Source: Synchiropus splendidus (taxonomy: Eukaryota; Chordata; Actinopteri; Syngnathiformes; Callionymidae). Taken from it: a stretch of 64,000 nt of DNA. The stretch spans positions 43,191,437 through 43,255,436 of the forward strand of contig NC_071334.1 of NCBI RefSeq assembly GCF_027744825.2, written 5' to 3'. Positions 62,608-64,000 of this stretch are shown piece after piece; the stretch's first letter is position 1; each line of letters begins with the position of its first letter. The notes under the pieces are model-generated. The model saw only the letters and a list, made by a program, of their open reading frames with translations. It was not told the origin of the DNA and did not search any database. A program made the translations under genes and the position numbers.

Positions 62608-64000
62608 GACAGTTGATACAGACTTTGCAGTGGAATGAGCATTATGATGATGCTTTTGGGCCATGGAGAACAGTCGTTTGGCTCATCGTTACAAGCATCA
62701 TCGAGTACCAGATCCGTCAGCTGTCATGCTCCTGGTGATCTTCAGATGCTTTTATGGGTTGAATCTTTTTAGTAGAAGACAATAAAAAAAACCTTGGCAG
62801 TGTTGTTCAAAGGCACAGGAATGAATTATTGTGGATTTCAGGGTTTGGACAAAGTCTGTGTTGCAAATGACTAATGGGAGCTTATGGCTTTTTAAAAGGA
62901 GGCAGATCTAATAGCTGTGCTCCTTTCCACAAGCTGCTCATCCATCTTTTTGGGGCTGCTGGATCATGACGACAGTTTTGGTAGATGGATTTCCTGGATG
63001 TGGTGCTCTTTCACTGCCGAGGTCTGGTGACCTTCGTCGTCAGACCTTGTCTACAAGTTAGAGATGGACGGTGCAGTTGTGAACGTTTCCTCTTTCAGAG
63101 GCCTTTAGCTCAGAGGAGAACTATTCCTTCTTAATATGGAGACAATCCAGCTGAGGTGCTTCATGCAGCTTGTCAAAATAGCTTCTGGGTGACTCCCTGC
63201 TGAGGTACGTCATCTATGCCCATTTGGGAATTCTTTACTACTTTACAAAAATTGCATGTATTTTGATCAAATATTTTTGATGACTTATTAAGTGTGAAGT
63301 AGAGTAAAATCTCAGCTAGATTCTCGCAAACACTATTGGTGTTAAAAAAAAAAAAGTCAGTCTGTCTCTGACCCATTTCTCTCCACTAAACATTAAAGTT
63401 TTATCTGGTTCAACGTAGTACTGCTGACCAACAAGCAGGAGTGGGGGAGAGCGAATGTAACAGAGGACACTTGTAGTGAGGAGTGCGTGCGTGCGTATAT
63501 GTGTATGTGTTTTTAAGAGGTCTCCAGATGGCATGTCGAGAGGAAGGTTCCGGGTAAAAGTGGCCTCCTAATGAATGGGAGAGAGAATCACCTGAAGGGA
63601 CAGGAGACATCAAAGACGCCACTCGCTGCTGCTTCATTACTGGCTGACTATCACTCATGCTAGCTCCTCATCATCGTCCTACATGTGTGCTGTTAAAATA
63701 GTTATAGCAGTAACAGTGCAGTAGTTATGGACGGCTGAGGACGAGTTAACTATGGTCAAAAGCCTGTTTATGTGAAGAACTTGAAAACAAGCAGAGCTTT
63801 CAAGCTGAACTAATAAGAGAGTTTACACATGTACGTTTGTGTTTTCTCCGACTGTGCGTTCAGACAGACCAGCTCAAGGCCATGTGCTGGAGCGTGTGGG
63901 AGGAGAGTGGGTGGTTGAGAAGATTCATATCTCTTCGCATGTGTGTTTTTACACTGGCTTGTCTTGTATCGTAGTCGTCAGTGAATTGTTTGGCTTTCTA

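Overview
This window is teleost fish genomic DNA, probably from a percomorph-type fish. Coding sequence is sparse and split by GT-AG introns. The intergenic DNA carries (TA)n and (GT)n microsatellites and remnants of fish-type LINEs and hAT-like DNA transposons. All six proteins I recognise are vertebrate families. I rebuilt gene structures by joining exons at splice sites with matching phases; several exons are too short to show up as ordinary ORFs.

Layout from left to right. (1) 923-4965, plus strand: the last three exons of AMACR (alpha-methylacyl-CoA racemase); the first exons lie outside the window. (2) 11498-28822, plus: complete SLC45A2 (melanosomal membrane transporter), seven exons, 569 aa. 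(3) 36041-37213, minus: single-exon RXFP3-type relaxin-family peptide receptor, 390 aa. (4) 43463-48879, minus: complete five-exon betacellulin (BTC), an EGF-receptor ligand, about 181 aa. (5) 52330-53933, minus: two-exon GNG10, a G-protein gamma subunit, 68 aa. (6) 54985-56506, plus: two-exon NXNL2 (nucleoredoxin-like 2), 156 aa. From 57 kb to the end I find no gene I can support.

The genes do not form a pathway; vertebrate neighbours are kept by shared ancestry. AMACR-SLC45A2-RXFP3 matches the human 5p13 block, while GNG10 and NXNL2 are on human 9q. Human 5p and 9q segments are also joined on the chicken Z chromosome, so the window appears to keep an old linkage, with BTC (human 4q13) between the two parts.

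The most interesting non-genic signals are: a duplicated intronic segment flanking AMACR exon 4, each copy holding a perfect DR1 nuclear-receptor site (PPAR/HNF4 type) in a peroxisomal-enzyme gene; an intact CPPC redox centre in fish NXNL2, degenerate in mammals; a 903-bp element with perfect 21-bp inverted ends; a perfect 22-bp hairpin; a repeat family with at least six copies; and two unexplained sense-strand ORFs inside a BTC intron.
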